Assembly: GCF_010183535.1 (NCBI RefSeq) | Contig: NC_071332.1 | Coordinates: forward strand, 20,522,001 to 20,586,000 | Source of the DNA: Caenorhabditis remanei | Taxonomy: Eukaryota; Nematoda; Chromadorea; Rhabditida; Rhabditidae | Length of the DNA stretch: 64,000 nt | Reading direction: 5' to 3' | Shown here: positions 48,001-58,994 of the stretch, piece after piece | How positions within the stretch are numbered: the stretch's first letter is position 1 | Layout: the number at the start of each line of letters is the position of its first letter | Program-made: the position numbers and the translations under genes | The notes under the pieces: generated by a model | Told to the model about the DNA's origin: nothing | Seen by the model: the letters and a program-made list of their open reading frames with translations, nothing else | Database searches by the model: none

Positions 48001-51000
48001 AAGTATACGTGTGCCAAGTTTCAGCAAATTCTCAACCGGTGTATGAAAAAGGTTCCCTTGTAAGAGAACCCGACCACTCCCTTGATTTTTGATCGGCGAC
48101 TTTTAAAGTGTGTCACCCCTCTCTCCTTTTCCCCATGCGCCTCCCGGTAGATCATAAAACCAAATTTTATATTTTCCAGGTCCTCCTCCAAGCGTCTGAT
48201 AAAGGCAACCTCCTCCGACCTGCCTACCGCCACCAACTCCTAGGAATTTCCAAAGAAATTGTTGAAGAGTTGAGTGTCACCACATCCGGACATGTGCAGA
48301 CTTATGGAGATATGTGTGAGCCGTACTGTGAGAAGAATGACGCATTTTTTGCGTTGATGGACATTTTTGAGTCAAACTCAACGGATTCCTTCGAGTTGAC
48401 CTACCCATCCACCGAGATCCTTGGCCATAAAATGCTCCTCGCCAATAACTTGTATGGAGTCAAGACTGACCCAGACACCCATCAGATTCTATCCTTCTCA
48501 TCAGTGATTCTCAGGTTTTTCCTGACAAATCCAACAATCAAACCCATGACAGATTTCGAGAATGAGATAGTGAAGCTTGTCTATGATTCTGGAAAGTATA
48601 GATTGATTCATGGACAGGTGGCTAGTGATAACTTGGTGGCCAAGGAAGTGAAGAGGCTGGGCAACGAGACGGCACCATGGTTGTCAGTGGCTCTGGCTAT
48701 CCTGTGTGCATTCTTGGTGGTTTGCTCGTTGAGATACCGTCGAAGCGAGTCGAAGCCCCTTGAAGCCTGCCTTGGAGCCCTTATCCCGGTGCTCTCTGGT
48801 CTTACAACAGTCGGAATGGTGTCAGCGACCGGTCTAGCTTTTCAAAGTATCATTGTTAGTACTTTATTCCTGGTCATTGCTATTGGAATCGACGATGTTT
48901 TTATCATCCTGGCCGCTTGGCACAGATCGGACAAGAATTTGGAGATTCCTGAGAGACTTGCGCTAACGGTGCAAGATGCAGGGTGTTCTATGACAGTTAC
49001 TACAGTGACCAATTTGGTTTCTTTTGGAAATGGAGTGCTATCGACTACGCCGGTTCTTCAGGTGAGTAGTGGCTTGGGCAAGCTGCCTGAAAGTATGATA
49101 AACGTATTTTCTAGACATTCGCCATCTACTCCTCGGTTGCCAGTGTTGTCTGCTATATCTACCAACTTGTGATCTTCCCGGCTATCATTGCTATCACCGC
49201 GCCAAAAGAGTACAAGGAATTGGGTAAAATGGAGGAGGAGAAAACTTTCGAATTCATCGGAAGGCTATCGGAATGGTCGGAGAAGATGTGGCATCAGTTG
49301 GCAGGTAAGGGGTTCAAACTGGGGGAAATGGGTTGCTGAAATAAAGTTACACTGACAAAGTACAATGACCAAATAATACACTGACAAACTTTGAGTACTG
49401 TAGGTTTGAGGGTACTGTAGATTCCTGTACAGAGACGGGTTAACGTTCATGATTCATGAAAAAAGTGAAAATTGAACATTTTGGGTCAAAAAACGATCGA
49501 AAAAGGTAATTTTCAATTTTTTGAAAAGCGCGTCAAAGGTGCGCCAGAAGTCTGTCTGGGGTGCCACCGGCGCGTTTTTGGTGAGAAATTTACGATTTTC
49601 GGTGATTTTTCGGTTAAAATTCCCCAAATTTTCAAGTTTTTAATCGATTTTCCAACTTTTTGGTCATTTTTCACCTCTTCCATCAATCTTGACTTATTTT
49701 TCTGGATTTTTCTGGATTTTCCTCAATTTATTGAGAATGTGTAAATGGTCTAGAATTAATTTGTAGTTTACAGGGAATGTGTTTCAGCCAACAGTACCTA
49801 AAGGTGTGAATACTGTAATTCAGGTTACTGTAGGTACTGTAAGAGCGGAAGGTACTGTAGGTGCAATTACTGAAAAATAAAGTTACAATGACAAAGTACA
49901 CTGACCAAATACAATGACCAAATACACTGACAAACTTTGGGTACTGTAGACTTATGAGTATTTTTTCCAGCTATAATCGGCACATATTGGATGAGAATTC
50001 TCACAATCTCAATACTCCTCGGCTACTGGTACCTCTCAGTCTATGGAATTTTCTCAATGGAAACCGACCTATCGATTCAAAAAATGGCGGATCAAAAGTC
50101 TCGAATTGTGAAATACAAAAAGGAAGCGGATATCATAATGAAGGAGATGCAGTCAGTGGCAGTACTTGTCAAACAACCCGGGGATCTCAGAAAACCAGAA
50201 AATCTGGAAAACCTTCAGAATCTGATAAAAGATTTCGAGGCTGCCAAGTATAGTTATGGAAAGGAATCTACGATTTGCTGGCTGCAATCTTATCTAGATT
50301 TCCTTGCGTTTTATGAGGATTCTGAAGAAGATTTTGAGGAGATTTCTGGAAACTTCTCTGCTTCTGATTCTGGAGCCATCCACAAGACTGTCAACTTCAC
50401 CTACACTGATCTGCCGAACTTTCTAAACTCCGCCTCTCATTTCAATCCAATGATACGGTATTCTGAGAAGGATTGTGAGAAGAACTTGCCGAGTTGTCTC
50501 CAAAGTTTCGTTTTCTCTACTGGATTCACCACAGTGGTTAGATATAATGAGATGTATCCAGTGGTTTCTGATTGGAGGTACATAACTCTTACCCATCGAT
50601 TTTTCCAAAAATCTAAATCCCGATTATTTCCAGAAGAATCGCTGCGAAATACCCACAACTCGAAGTCTACCCATACACCGAGCGCTCCAACTTTGTAGAT
50701 CAAACCGTTGATATGGTAGACAACATTTGGAATACAGTAATCTCGGAAGTGATCTGCATGGGTCTCACTTTTCTCATATTCATCCCTGATGTCGTCTCCA
50801 TTTTTGCTGCGGTCTTCGCCCTTTTCTCTGTCAATTTTGGAGTTTTTGGATTCTTATCCCTCTGGGGAGTTGGCATGGATCCAGTGTCCACTGCCTCTCT
50901 GCTGATGTCCATTGGATTTTCTGTTGATATTAGTGCACACATCAGCTATCACTATTATCAAGTAGACAAGCCGGTAAGTATTTTGATATGTTCGGAAAAA

Positions 51001-52327
51001 TTTTTTGGTGAAAATCGCGCCAAAGGCGCGCCAGATTCTTTGAAACTAATAGAAAATGTGAAAGTTTGGTAAAAATTGGCCATTTTCAGGCTGAAAAGGG
51101 AAATTTTTAAAACAATACTCTGGCGCGCCTTTCACGCTTTTCTTATCTGGCGCGCCTTCGACGCGTTTTAGACGCAATATCGACTAATTTGATGGTTTTC
51201 TCTTGTTTTTTCCGACATTTCGACAAATTTTTTGTGATTTGGAGGTCATTTTCAAGCTGGTTTTCGCTCTAAATCAAGTGAAAAAGCGTCAAAGGCGCGC
51301 CAGATTCTTTGAAACCAATAGAAAATGTAAAAATTTAGTAAAAATTGATTATTTTCAGAGTGATTTCCGCTCTTGTTTTGAATTTCTCATAGACATATCT
51401 AGAGAGATGGAAACTTTAATATCTATCACAACGCGTCAAAGGCGCGACAGATACCAAGAAAGATGAAGAATTTTCTAAAACTTTTGGTAAAAAGTGACAT
51501 TTTTAGTATTTTTTGACGAAAAATTAAACTTTTTTTATTTTGCAGACCGCCCGTCAAAAGTTGGAGCACGTCTTCACTCATATCGGATGGCCAACTCTTC
51601 AGGGTGGACTGAGCACAATGATTGCGATGAGCCCGATTGTGATTGCTCCGTCTTATTTGGGATTGGTGTTTCTGAAGGTGGGCGTTTTTTTGAAGGCTTT
51701 ACTGTGTAGATCAAAAGTGGGCCTCCATTTTTGTAGTTGACAGTTTTTTGATAACTATTCACGCTTTTGAGATATGCGCATTCCAAGGTTGGTATAGGAA
51801 ACAAAGAGAGAGGCGGGAGGCGCAGAGAAACGAGAGTGTCTCGTTTCTCTGCGTCTCTTCGCTAAGTGACAAACTTTGAGCGGTCGTATCTCGAAAGCGT
51901 GAATAGCTATCAAAAAACAGTCGACTACAAAAATGGAGACCTACTTTTGATCTACAAGAACAATTAAAAATCTAGGTTGTGGAACAGGTTTTGTTTTGAA
52001 GAGTTTGTTTGGGAAAAAATGAAGGAAAGTAAAAGTAGCTCACCTTATTACTCTGAAATTTTTTCCAGACTGTCGTGTTAGTTTGTACCTTCGGGCTCAT
52101 TCATGGTCTCATTGTTTTGCCGGTTTTCTTGTCGTTCTTTGAGGAGGTGGCTGGAAGTTGCAGGTATATTTCTTTTCGTCAATTTCAGAAAAACTGAAAA
52201 ATTCAATTTTTTTAGAACCAAAAGTGTGAAAATAACTGACTCAACCACATCGTCCACCCATCATCTCCCTACCACGATCCATGTCAAAGATATAGGATAT
52301 CATAACAATAATGATGAGAAGTTCTAG
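45059..52327 (+). CDS. ptr-22: Patched-related sterol-sensing-domain protein
   Basis: Twelve-pass-type membrane protein of the nematode patched-related family, thought to act in lipid handling and secretion rather than Hedgehog reception. Exons 45059-45208, 45715-45822, 48180-49061, 49115-49304, 49971-50577, 50634-50973, 51546-51677, 52069-52163 and 52216-52327 give 871 residues. TM1 is near residues 28-46 (CIAALLMVTAFSCLGF). Exon 3 encodes the first extracellular loop (paired Cys in GDMCEPYCEK) and the sterol-sensing domain (WLSVALAILCAFLVV, VIAIGIDDVFIILAAW). Exons 6-8 encode the second membrane block with GVGMDPVSTASLLMSIGFSV. The tail is short and hydrophilic. The ptr-22 name rests on remembered synteny (Y80D3A.7). 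Introns 2, 4, 6 and 7 are full of repeats, including a 1-kb palindrome. Confidence 0.9.
47049..48060. mobile_element. 1-kb near-perfect palindromic element in ptr-22 intron 2
   Basis: Two arms of about 457 bp (47049-47505, 47604-48060) are almost exact inverse copies with one mismatch seen near the tips, around a 98-bp spacer. Tips read CAAGGGAACC..GGTTCCCTTG. Flanking TAA occurs on both sides (47046-47048, 48061-48063), a 3-bp target duplication as in PIF/Harbinger-type elements. Each arm contains the same 106-107 codon reading frame, which has no recognisable domain and is just the two arms read on opposite strands. Confidence 0.88.
49305..49970. other. ptr-22 intron 4
   Basis: Intron with repeated GTACTGTAG and ACACTGACAAAGTACA motifs and a GCGCGTC..GGTGCG block near 49530-49580. 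The same ACACTGACAAA motifs recur in intron 2 (46010-47030). Confidence 0.6.
51005..51450. repeat. CGCGCCAAAGGCGCGCCAGA motif cluster in ptr-22 intron 6
   Basis: Five variants of GCGTCAAAGGCGCGCCAGA or its inverse within 450 bp, with surrounding sequence (TTCTTTGAAACCAATAGAAA) partly repeated too. The same short motif is scattered at 16331-16510, 19760-19970, 22370-23070, 26808 and 37926. Confidence 0.7.
51705..51956. repeat. Foldback repeat in ptr-22 intron 7
   Basis: Arms TGTAGATCAAAAGTGGGCCT, CATTTTTGTAGTTGACAG pair with the inverse ending CTACTTTTGATCTACA. The centre contains GAAACGAGAGTGTCTCGTTTC, itself a hairpin. Confidence 0.78.
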
Positions 52328-53200
52328 ATTTTTTTGAATAATTTTGGTTGCTTTCTTTCATTTTCTGAAGATCATATGTATTTACGGGTTGCTATTTGTA
52401 TATATTTATACATAAATGTTTTCTTTAAAAATTTAAGTTCCATTTTTTCAATATTTTTCTTCAAGAAATGAGTTTTACACCAAAAATTGCCGAGTTTTGG
52501 TAAAAATGATGAAAAACGCTAATTACCCGATTCAAAACCATACCGCTCATTTTAATACTGCTAAACGGAATCTCAAAGGAATAGAGCCGATCTCAGAAAT
52601 TCTTATCTTCCCTACTGTATTTTAAAAACGCATATCTCAAAAGTGGGCGGAGCTATCAAAAAGCTGTCAACTACAAAAATGGAGAGCTAGGTTTGATCTA
52701 CAAAATAACAGTTAATTCAATAAACTTATCGATATCTTTTTTAGAACTATAATGATCTCAATTTCATCCTTGTAGACAGTACGTTATTTTTTGAACGTAA
52801 ACTTACTTTAGACGCAGTTAGACTCAAAAACTTATGCATAGCTGAGATATTTCACGACTAAAAGGTACCAAACATAAGAATTTACCAAACAACTGATTGC
52901 TACACTCAAATCAATCGAGCCTCGGAAACTAGGGCAAGGAGTACTAAAATAAACTGCGCTGCGCTGAAAAAAATTTTATTGATCTCAGTCGAAAAACTGA
53001 TCAAAAATGCGGGAAACTGAGATAAATCGGCTGGTCGCTTAAGCTGCGTATCAAAATTTCACAACGAAACAGCGAATTAAAAAAACTTAATTTAGTGTAG
53101 CGCGTTTAATTTCTATTTTTTACGTGCCCTTGTTGAACCTTGCTGCTTCCAATAATACTTGGCATTATTAATTATTTTTTTTATTTCGCTACTTTTCAAA
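52328..53200. other. ptr-22 to MATH-BTB intergenic region
   Basis: AT-rich. Holds the ptr-22 3' UTR, a half foldback at 52640-52705 and, from about 52950, sequence duplicated upstream of the next MATH-BTB gene (GATCTCAGTCGAAAAACTGA, ATTTCACAACGAAACAG). Confidence 0.6.
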
Positions 53201-54853
53201 ATGAACAATTACTATAAATGTAAGCTCAAACTCTTATCAATCAGCACTAATCATTTTTAGACCCACGCGGAGTGAAAGTTGATCTGAAGCCACCTGAGTA
53301 TCAAGGATTATATTCCACTGCTTATCAAATTTCATCAGTTGCAGGTTTTTATGATTGGTAAGTGTTCGATGACAAACAGGCACAAAACCAGACTGGTTTC
53401 AGTCAGTTCAAAGTCTATATGAGTAGACATGGAGATTCATGTGTTGCCTCTGCAACCATTCAACTCGGAGGTTCCAAACAAGCAATCATCAGAACTCGTT
53501 GTTGTGTGGAAGTTGTCAACAGAGATGAAGAAAAGAGTGAAATTTTTGAAAAAGAGTGTGCATTTGAGTTAGGCAAAGAGTATTTTTTGATGGACGGCTT
53601 CACTCTGTTAAACATTTTCGATGAGGAAGACGGATGGATTAATAATGGGAAACTAATGATCAAATTTGGTATTTATGCCTACGCGATTTATGAACAGAAT
53701 ATCTGGTTCTTTAATTTCAATGACAGCATATTCGATGCAAAGGATATTAACCAGACAATATTTTTGGCAAAAAGGGATAGTGATGAGAAACTGGAATGTA
53801 ATAAGCAGGTGAGTATTAAGTACCGCGCAGTAAGATATACAATTTGGCCTTTTTCAGTTGAGAATGACCAGAGGGTGTTACGGTACCACTGATTGTCCCA
53901 CAAACTGAATTGTTTATAAACCATACAGAACAAACGTTGAACTTCATTTTTGTAGTTGACAACTTTTTTGTACGGAAACTCCATAGAGAGTTATGGTCAT
54001 TTTAAGGGGACAGCTCAAAAATCATTATATTTTGCACTAAAATGGGACTATTTCAGGGAGAAATTACTTTGTCAATATGTAACTTGCTAGGGAGTGCTCG
54101 TACAAAAATGTTGTCAACTAAAAAAATGAAGATCTATCTTTGTTCTGTATGATTTATACACAATTCACTTGGTGGGACAATTAATAATACCGTAACACTC
54201 TCCAAATTGGTCATTTTCTACTGAAACCAGCCAAAGTTGATAACCTTTTGAGCGGCACTGTAAGTTCAGTCCTGAAGAATCACCTCAGTTCAAATTCTAT
54301 TTGAATATTCCTATTTTCAGCTCCTAGTATTCCATTCATCACGATTTGCCAAATGTCTACCAAATATGAATAGTATCAGAAAGTTTTCACCTGATGTTGA
54401 TATGAATACGCTCAATGTTTGTATACAAATGGCGCATGGAGTGCAAATGCGTTGTGATGGTACCTCAATGGATCCCTTCTATATTAATTACTATGTGAAT
54501 TTTTGCAGTGTCCACCCTTGACCATGTGATTCAAATAGCTCATTACCTCAAACTAAGAAATGTGCAAATTTATTGTGAGCGTCAACTTATCCATGAATAT
54601 TCTCACCTCAAAGTGACTTCGAAAATGATTTTGTTTGCATTTCGACATGATCTTTATCGTTACTTGGTAAGAAATTCTACTGAACTGATTGCGTTTCCAA
54701 TCAGAAACTTGTTTTCAGTATCTCAATCTCCAGAAGTATGAATCATTCAAAGATTTTCAAGCAGTTCTGAAGAAAGCGGATATTCAGATGATGTCAACGG
54801 AATCCATGAAGCTGTGTATCAAATCTTTTGTTGAAAATGAGAAATGGGAGTAG
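53201..54853 (+). CDS. MATH-BTB domain protein, tandem copy 1
   Basis: Predicted Cullin-3 substrate adaptor of the MATH-BTB type, 317 residues. Exons 53201-53219, 53261-53357, 53403-53808, 54321-54459, 54509-54666 and 54719-54853. Exons 2-3 encode a MATH/TRAF-like fold (FKVYMSRHGDSCVASATIQL, VEVVNRDEE, DGWINNGKLMIKFGIYAY). Exons 4-6 encode a BTB-like domain (LLVFHSSRFAKCLP, DVDMNTLNVCIQMAHG, HVIQIAHYLKLRNVQIYCER). The last 52-nt intron must be spliced; reading through gives an early stop. AATAAA at 54870-54875. Tiny first exon of 19 nt. Divergent MATH and BTB sequences, so the family call is by pattern; the intron phases agree with copy 2. Confidence 0.85.
53843..54232. repeat. Foldback element filling intron 3 of MATH-BTB copy 1
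   Basis: Inverted repeat from GGCCTTTTTCAGTTGAGAAT and GAGGGTGTTACGG to the inverse CCGTAACACTCTCC and ACTGAAACCAGCC, with inner TTTTTGTAGTTGACAACTTT arms. Absent from the same intron of copy 2, so it probably inserted after the gene duplication. Confidence 0.75.
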
Positions 54854-55207
54854 TTTATTTGAATATTGTAATAAAGTGAAAAGTCTCGAAACTGTACTTA
54901 TAGAATTGATCTCAGTCAAAAAACTGACCAAAAATGCGGAAAACTGACACATAAATCGGCTCAAAAAGTGGTTGCGTATCGAAATGCCACAACGAAACAG
55001 AGAAATCGACAAATATTTAAACTGGAATTTCCAAGTCTAGTGGAGCGCGTATCTTTTCAGCAGACCTCGTGTTATGGTTTTGAATTTTCTCGGTTTTGAA
55101 ATAGAAACTCCTGAAAACGATTCTGAAATTTAACGTGCCCTTGTTCAACCTTCCTGCTCCAAATAATACAGGCATTATCAATATTTATTATTTTGTTATT
55201 GTTTAAA
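54854..55207. other. Spacer between the MATH-BTB copies
   Basis: Contains the copy 1 AATAAA (54870-54875) and the copy 2 upstream region, which repeats sequence upstream of copy 1 (CTCAGTCAAAAAACTGACC; CGTGCCCTTGTTCAACCTTC). Confidence 0.65.
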
Positions 55208-56747
55208 ATGACCTCCGATTACTATAAATGTAAGCTCAATTTTATATATCTTTAGCACCAAGATCAATTTTTAGACCCAATCAGAGTCAATGTTGAACTG
55301 AAGCCAGCTAATTATCAAGGATTATATCACACTACTTTTCAAATTCCATCAATTGCCGGTTTTCATGATTCGTAAATTCTCGAGGACAAACAGACACACA
55401 AACAGACTGGTTTTCAGTGAGATTGGAGTGTATTTAACAAGACATGGAGATTCATGTGTTGTCTCTGCAAAAATTCGACTCGGAGGTTCCAAAGAAGCGT
55501 TAGTCAGAACTCGTTGTTGTGTGGAAGTTGTCAACAGAGATGAGGAAGAAAATGAATTTATTGAAAAAGAATGTGCACTTGAATTAGGCAAAGAGTGCAA
55601 ATTGATGGACAGCTTCTTTCTGTTAGACATTTTCGATGAGAAAGACGGATGGATTAATAATGGGGAACTGAAACTCAAGTTTGGTATATATGCCTACGCG
55701 ATTTATGAACAGAATATCTGGTTCTTTAATTTCAATGATAGCATATTCGATGCAAAGGATGCTCAGCAATCAATATTGTTGTTGAAAAAGAATAGTGATG
55801 AGAATATAGAATGTAATAAGCAGGTGGGTATCTTTTGACATGTTGGACATCGGGACACACATACATAGACAATAGACAAAAAATATTTTAAAAACTCGAA
55901 TTTTGATATAGAAATAGTAATTTTAGGACATCGGGGTGGACCCACAGACAGACATAAACTAATTAGGACATACTGACACACCAAACGATAGACATTTTTG
56001 ATCAGATTTATGTTGAAAATATGGAAAAATAGATATTTTTCAATCAAAGATTAAGAAAACTAGAGATTTTCGGATATCCGGACATCCGGACATATAGAGA
56101 GACCTGTAAACCAGTTTTTATTGGAAAAATACGATTTTTTTAGTTGTAGAACCAAAAACCCGTTTTCAGCTCTTTTCAATACAAATTCTAGACCAATTTT
56201 CCTATTTTCAGCTTCTAGTATTCCATTCATCACGATTTGCAAGATGTTTACCATATACGGATAGTCGCATGACGTTGTCACCTAATGTTGATATGAATTT
56301 GCTCAATATTTGTATTCAAATGGCACATGGAGTCCAAATGCGTTGTAAAGGTGAGCTTAATGAATTCCTTTGATATTATTTAAAATTTGATTTCTTTTTC
56401 AGCCACCACCCTCAACTATGTGATTCAAATAGCTCAATATCTCAGACTGAGAAATGTTAAAATTTATTGTGAGCGTCAACTTATCCATGAATATTCTCAC
56501 CTCAAAGTGACTTCGAAAAAGATTTTGTTTGCATGTCGATATGATCTTCATCGTTACTTGGTAACGAATTCTATTGAATTAATTGCTTTTCCAATCAGAA
56601 ACCTGTTTCCAGAATTTCTATCTCCAAAAGTTGGAATCATTCAAAGATTTTCAAGAAGTTCTGAAGAAAGCGGACATTCAGATTATGTCAACGGAATCCA
56701 TGAAGCTGTGTATCAAATATTTTGTTGGGAATGAGAAATGGGAGTAG
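55208..56747 (+). CDS. MATH-BTB domain protein, tandem copy 2
   Basis: 318 residues, sister of the gene just upstream with the same six-exon plan: 55208-55229, 55275-55371, 55418-55823, 56212-56350, 56403-56560, 56613-56747. Exons 2 to 6 have the same lengths as copy 1. MATH-like part: VYLTRHGDSCVVSAKIRLGG, DGWINNGELKLKFGIYAY. BTB-like part: LLVFHSSRFARCLP, YVIQIAQYLRLRNVKIYCER, VTSKKILFACRYDLHRYL. The 3' exon is nearly identical at the DNA level to copy 1 while the N-terminal substrate-binding part differs more. AATAAA at 56764-56769. Intron 3 carries ACAGACA-type repeats instead of the foldback found in copy 1. Confidence 0.85.
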
Positions 56748-57317
56748 TTTATTTGAGAATTGTAATAAAGTGATAAGTTTCAAAACTGTATTTTTGGGAA
56801 CCGTTGGTTTCCTAATGCCTGGGAAGGGAACCACGGCATAATTAACTGAAATTTTAAAGATAGATTATGAACAATCTGAAATGACGTTTAGACACTTTTA
56901 GACGCTTTAAAACATTTGTGATTTGAGTCATTTGTCCCAGAGTAGCCCAAAATATTATTAAATAGTCCATGTTTAGAATTCGATATAACAGAGGTACCTG
57001 CTAATGTCTTCTATATTTGCCGTAGATGAGAGAAAGAGATCAAGATTCTATCAGTCCGTGGGAAGAACACTTTAGAAACTGGCTTATGTACATTTGTACA
57101 AGATTCCAACGCCGTAGAACCCTGCCTCCGGGAAGAACACTTTAAAAGACTGACAACAGACATCTTATTTGTGAGGTGCTAACAGATCCCCCAGATTGCT
57201 AATGACATGAGAACAATGGATGTGTCTTACAAACCTTTATTCCAAGACCAATCGATTAATACAACAGAAGGAAAAAAAGGAAAAATCAACAGAACACAGC
57301 ACAGAACAACAAAAAAT
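56748..57317. other. Convergent 3' region, MATH-BTB copy 2 and membrane-protein array
   Basis: Contains 3' flanks of two convergent genes. GGGAAGAACACTTTA occurs twice (57060-57150), part of the 3' repeat unit of the membrane-protein array. Minus-strand AATAAA at 57236-57241. Confidence 0.6.
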
Positions 57318-58040
57318 TTAAAGGATGCTGTCTACTGGAATGTAGAAGACGTGTTTCACAATCAACTTCTGTCCTCCTTCCATGGTAAAAGTGTACTCAA
57401 AAACTAGATCGCCCTTCTCAATTTGGTAGGTACCCTGGAGGCACTCAGTCTTCGGATCGCAGCTTCCCACGTTGGCCACATCAAAGATGTCGCCATTCAG
57501 AGATGGCCATGAAACCAAGATATCCCCTTCCTTACCGCCCTTCCGAAATTTGATCGGGTAGAAATAGAGGGCCTCCGCAACTTGTGTGCCATTCTGCTTC
57601 GTCATGTGAAGATACATCTCGACACCTTCGAAGCGAGTTGGGTCCGGGATGTACTTGTCCCAGTAGTATTCTGGAACATCTGCGAGTTTTGACCACGTCC
57701 TTGATTGCATCACTCGTTGTGCTCTCGCAATTTTTTCCTCGTTCTCGAACAGTTTGGTCCTTTGCAGCATTTGACGTTCTCCGAGAGCCAAACGATAGGC
57801 GGTAGCATCGAAGGTGGTATTGATGGTCGTGTTGGCAACTGGAGCCGCTTTCTTCGGATTGGAAGCTGCTAGAAAACAGAGAGCAACGAGCACGATGACG
57901 AAGTGTACAAGTTTCTGATGGGCTACGTCTTCCCGTTGTTTCGTTGGAACCAGTGGAACAGGATCTTCCTTTTGATCTTGATTCGAGACGTCTCCAAGGT
58001 CCGAGGCATCCGAGAGGTGGTCGAACGATTCGTTAGACAT
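57318..58040 (-). CDS. Intronless single-pass membrane protein, array copy 1
   Basis: 240 residues, one exon, family not recognised. ATG at 58040 follows TTTTCAGAA, a likely trans-splice acceptor, and is homologous to the starts of the sister genes. An acidic, Ser-rich N-terminal segment (SNESFDHLSDASDLGDVS) leads to one hydrophobic segment, LVHFVIVLVALCFLAA (about residues 44-59). Beyond it are NTTINTT glycosylation-type sites and a family domain: KLADVPEYYWDKYIPDPTRF, MYLHMTK, EALYFYPIKF, SCDPKTEC, IEKGDLVFEYTFTMEGGQK. This suggests a type II protein with a lumenal or outside C-terminus. Most divergent member of the array. AATAAA at 57236-57241. Confidence 0.85.
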   Translation of the reverse strand: MSNESFDHLSDASDLGDVSNQDQKEDPVPLVPTKQREDVAHQKLVHFVIVLVALCFLAASNPKKAAPVANTTINTTFDATAYRLALGERQMLQRTKLFENEEKIARAQRVMQSRTWSKLADVPEYYWDKYIPDPTRFEGVEMYLHMTKQNGTQVAEALYFYPIKFRKGGKEGDILVSWPSLNGDIFDVANVGSCDPKTECLQGTYQIEKGDLVFEYTFTMEGGQKLIVKHVFYIPVDSIL

Positions 58041-58130
58041 TTCTGAAAATTCAAAAATTAGAAAACAATTGAAGGAAAACAAAAAATTGAGACAAACGAA
58101 GGAGATGGTGTATATCTCTAAAGATTGCCC

Positions 58131-58218
58131 CTTTTATACAGGTTTTTTTGGAGGGGGGGGGGGGGGGGGGGGGGGGTGGAGCTCCCTCTGTTGGCTCCTG
58201 GGAATCTAGAAGGTTCTA
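58131..58218 (-). promoter_or_regulatory. Heat-shock-type promoter of array copy 1
   Basis: TATA box (TATAAAAG on the minus strand, 58131-58138), about 91 bp before the ATG, and a heat-shock-element-like TCTAGAAGGTTCTA at 58205-58218 (GAAnnTTC core plus partial outer units). A 24-base G run (58153-58176) lies between them and is absent from the sister promoters. Confidence 0.7.
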
Positions 58219-58994
58219 TAGGTGCTAAGATCGATATATTTTTTGCTCCGCCCTAGTCGCTTGTGGGAATCATTTGCTTTACAAATAAGACAGACCTGCA
58301 GGAATTAGATAGTACATTAATGGCTGTCTGAATAACGGCTTTGCGATGGGTGGAGCTAAAACATAACTCTTATCCTAAATCTCTGAATTTCGGGAAAATG
58401 GCTGACACATGGAAATCTGTTGAGAATGTATGGTAGTTCCCTGTTTTACGTATGGCTGAGAAATAAGTGATTCATGGAAATCTGTTGAAATGGGAATCCA
58501 AATGATGATGGCGATCTGAAAGAGGTCCCTGGCATTCGAATTTAAGCTTTACATTGTTTTTTCCTCATTACCGCAATTGTATCTTTGTTAACAATGGGTA
58601 ATACAATTCTTGTATTTCACGTAACATCGATTTCTTGATCCATCACAATATATTGGATTCAATGACCTGTATGTTTGTAGCACACGGGGTAAGTTAATTC
58701 CGAAGCCGTAGACCAAGATAATAATGGTCCCCGGGAAAGAACATTTTAGAAACTGGCCTATGTACATTTGTACTAGATCCCAACGCCGTAAAACCCTGCC
58801 TCCGGGAAGAACACTTTAGACGACAAGACAACTGACATACACCTTCTTTGTGAGGTGTTAATAAGAGCAGATCCTCCAGATTGCTAATGTCATGAGAACG
58901 ATGGATTTGTATTACAAACATTTATTTACCACGAACAATTAATTAGAACAAAAGAAGAAAGAAATCAACAGAACAGAGCAAAGAAAGTTTACAT
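58219..58994. other. Spacer between array copies 1 and 2
   Basis: Repeat-unit DNA. Conserved blocks GCTCCGCCCTAGTCGCT upstream of copy 1 and GGTGTTAATAAGAG, CATGAGAACGATGGATTT downstream of copy 2 recur in each unit. Minus-strand AATAAA at 58921-58926 belongs to copy 2. Confidence 0.6.

Noticed and set aside
54667..54741. Read-through end of MATH-BTB copy 1 stopping at 54739-54741
   Set aside because: Splicing the 52-nt intron continues the homology with copy 2 for 45 more codons, so the read-through is an intron.
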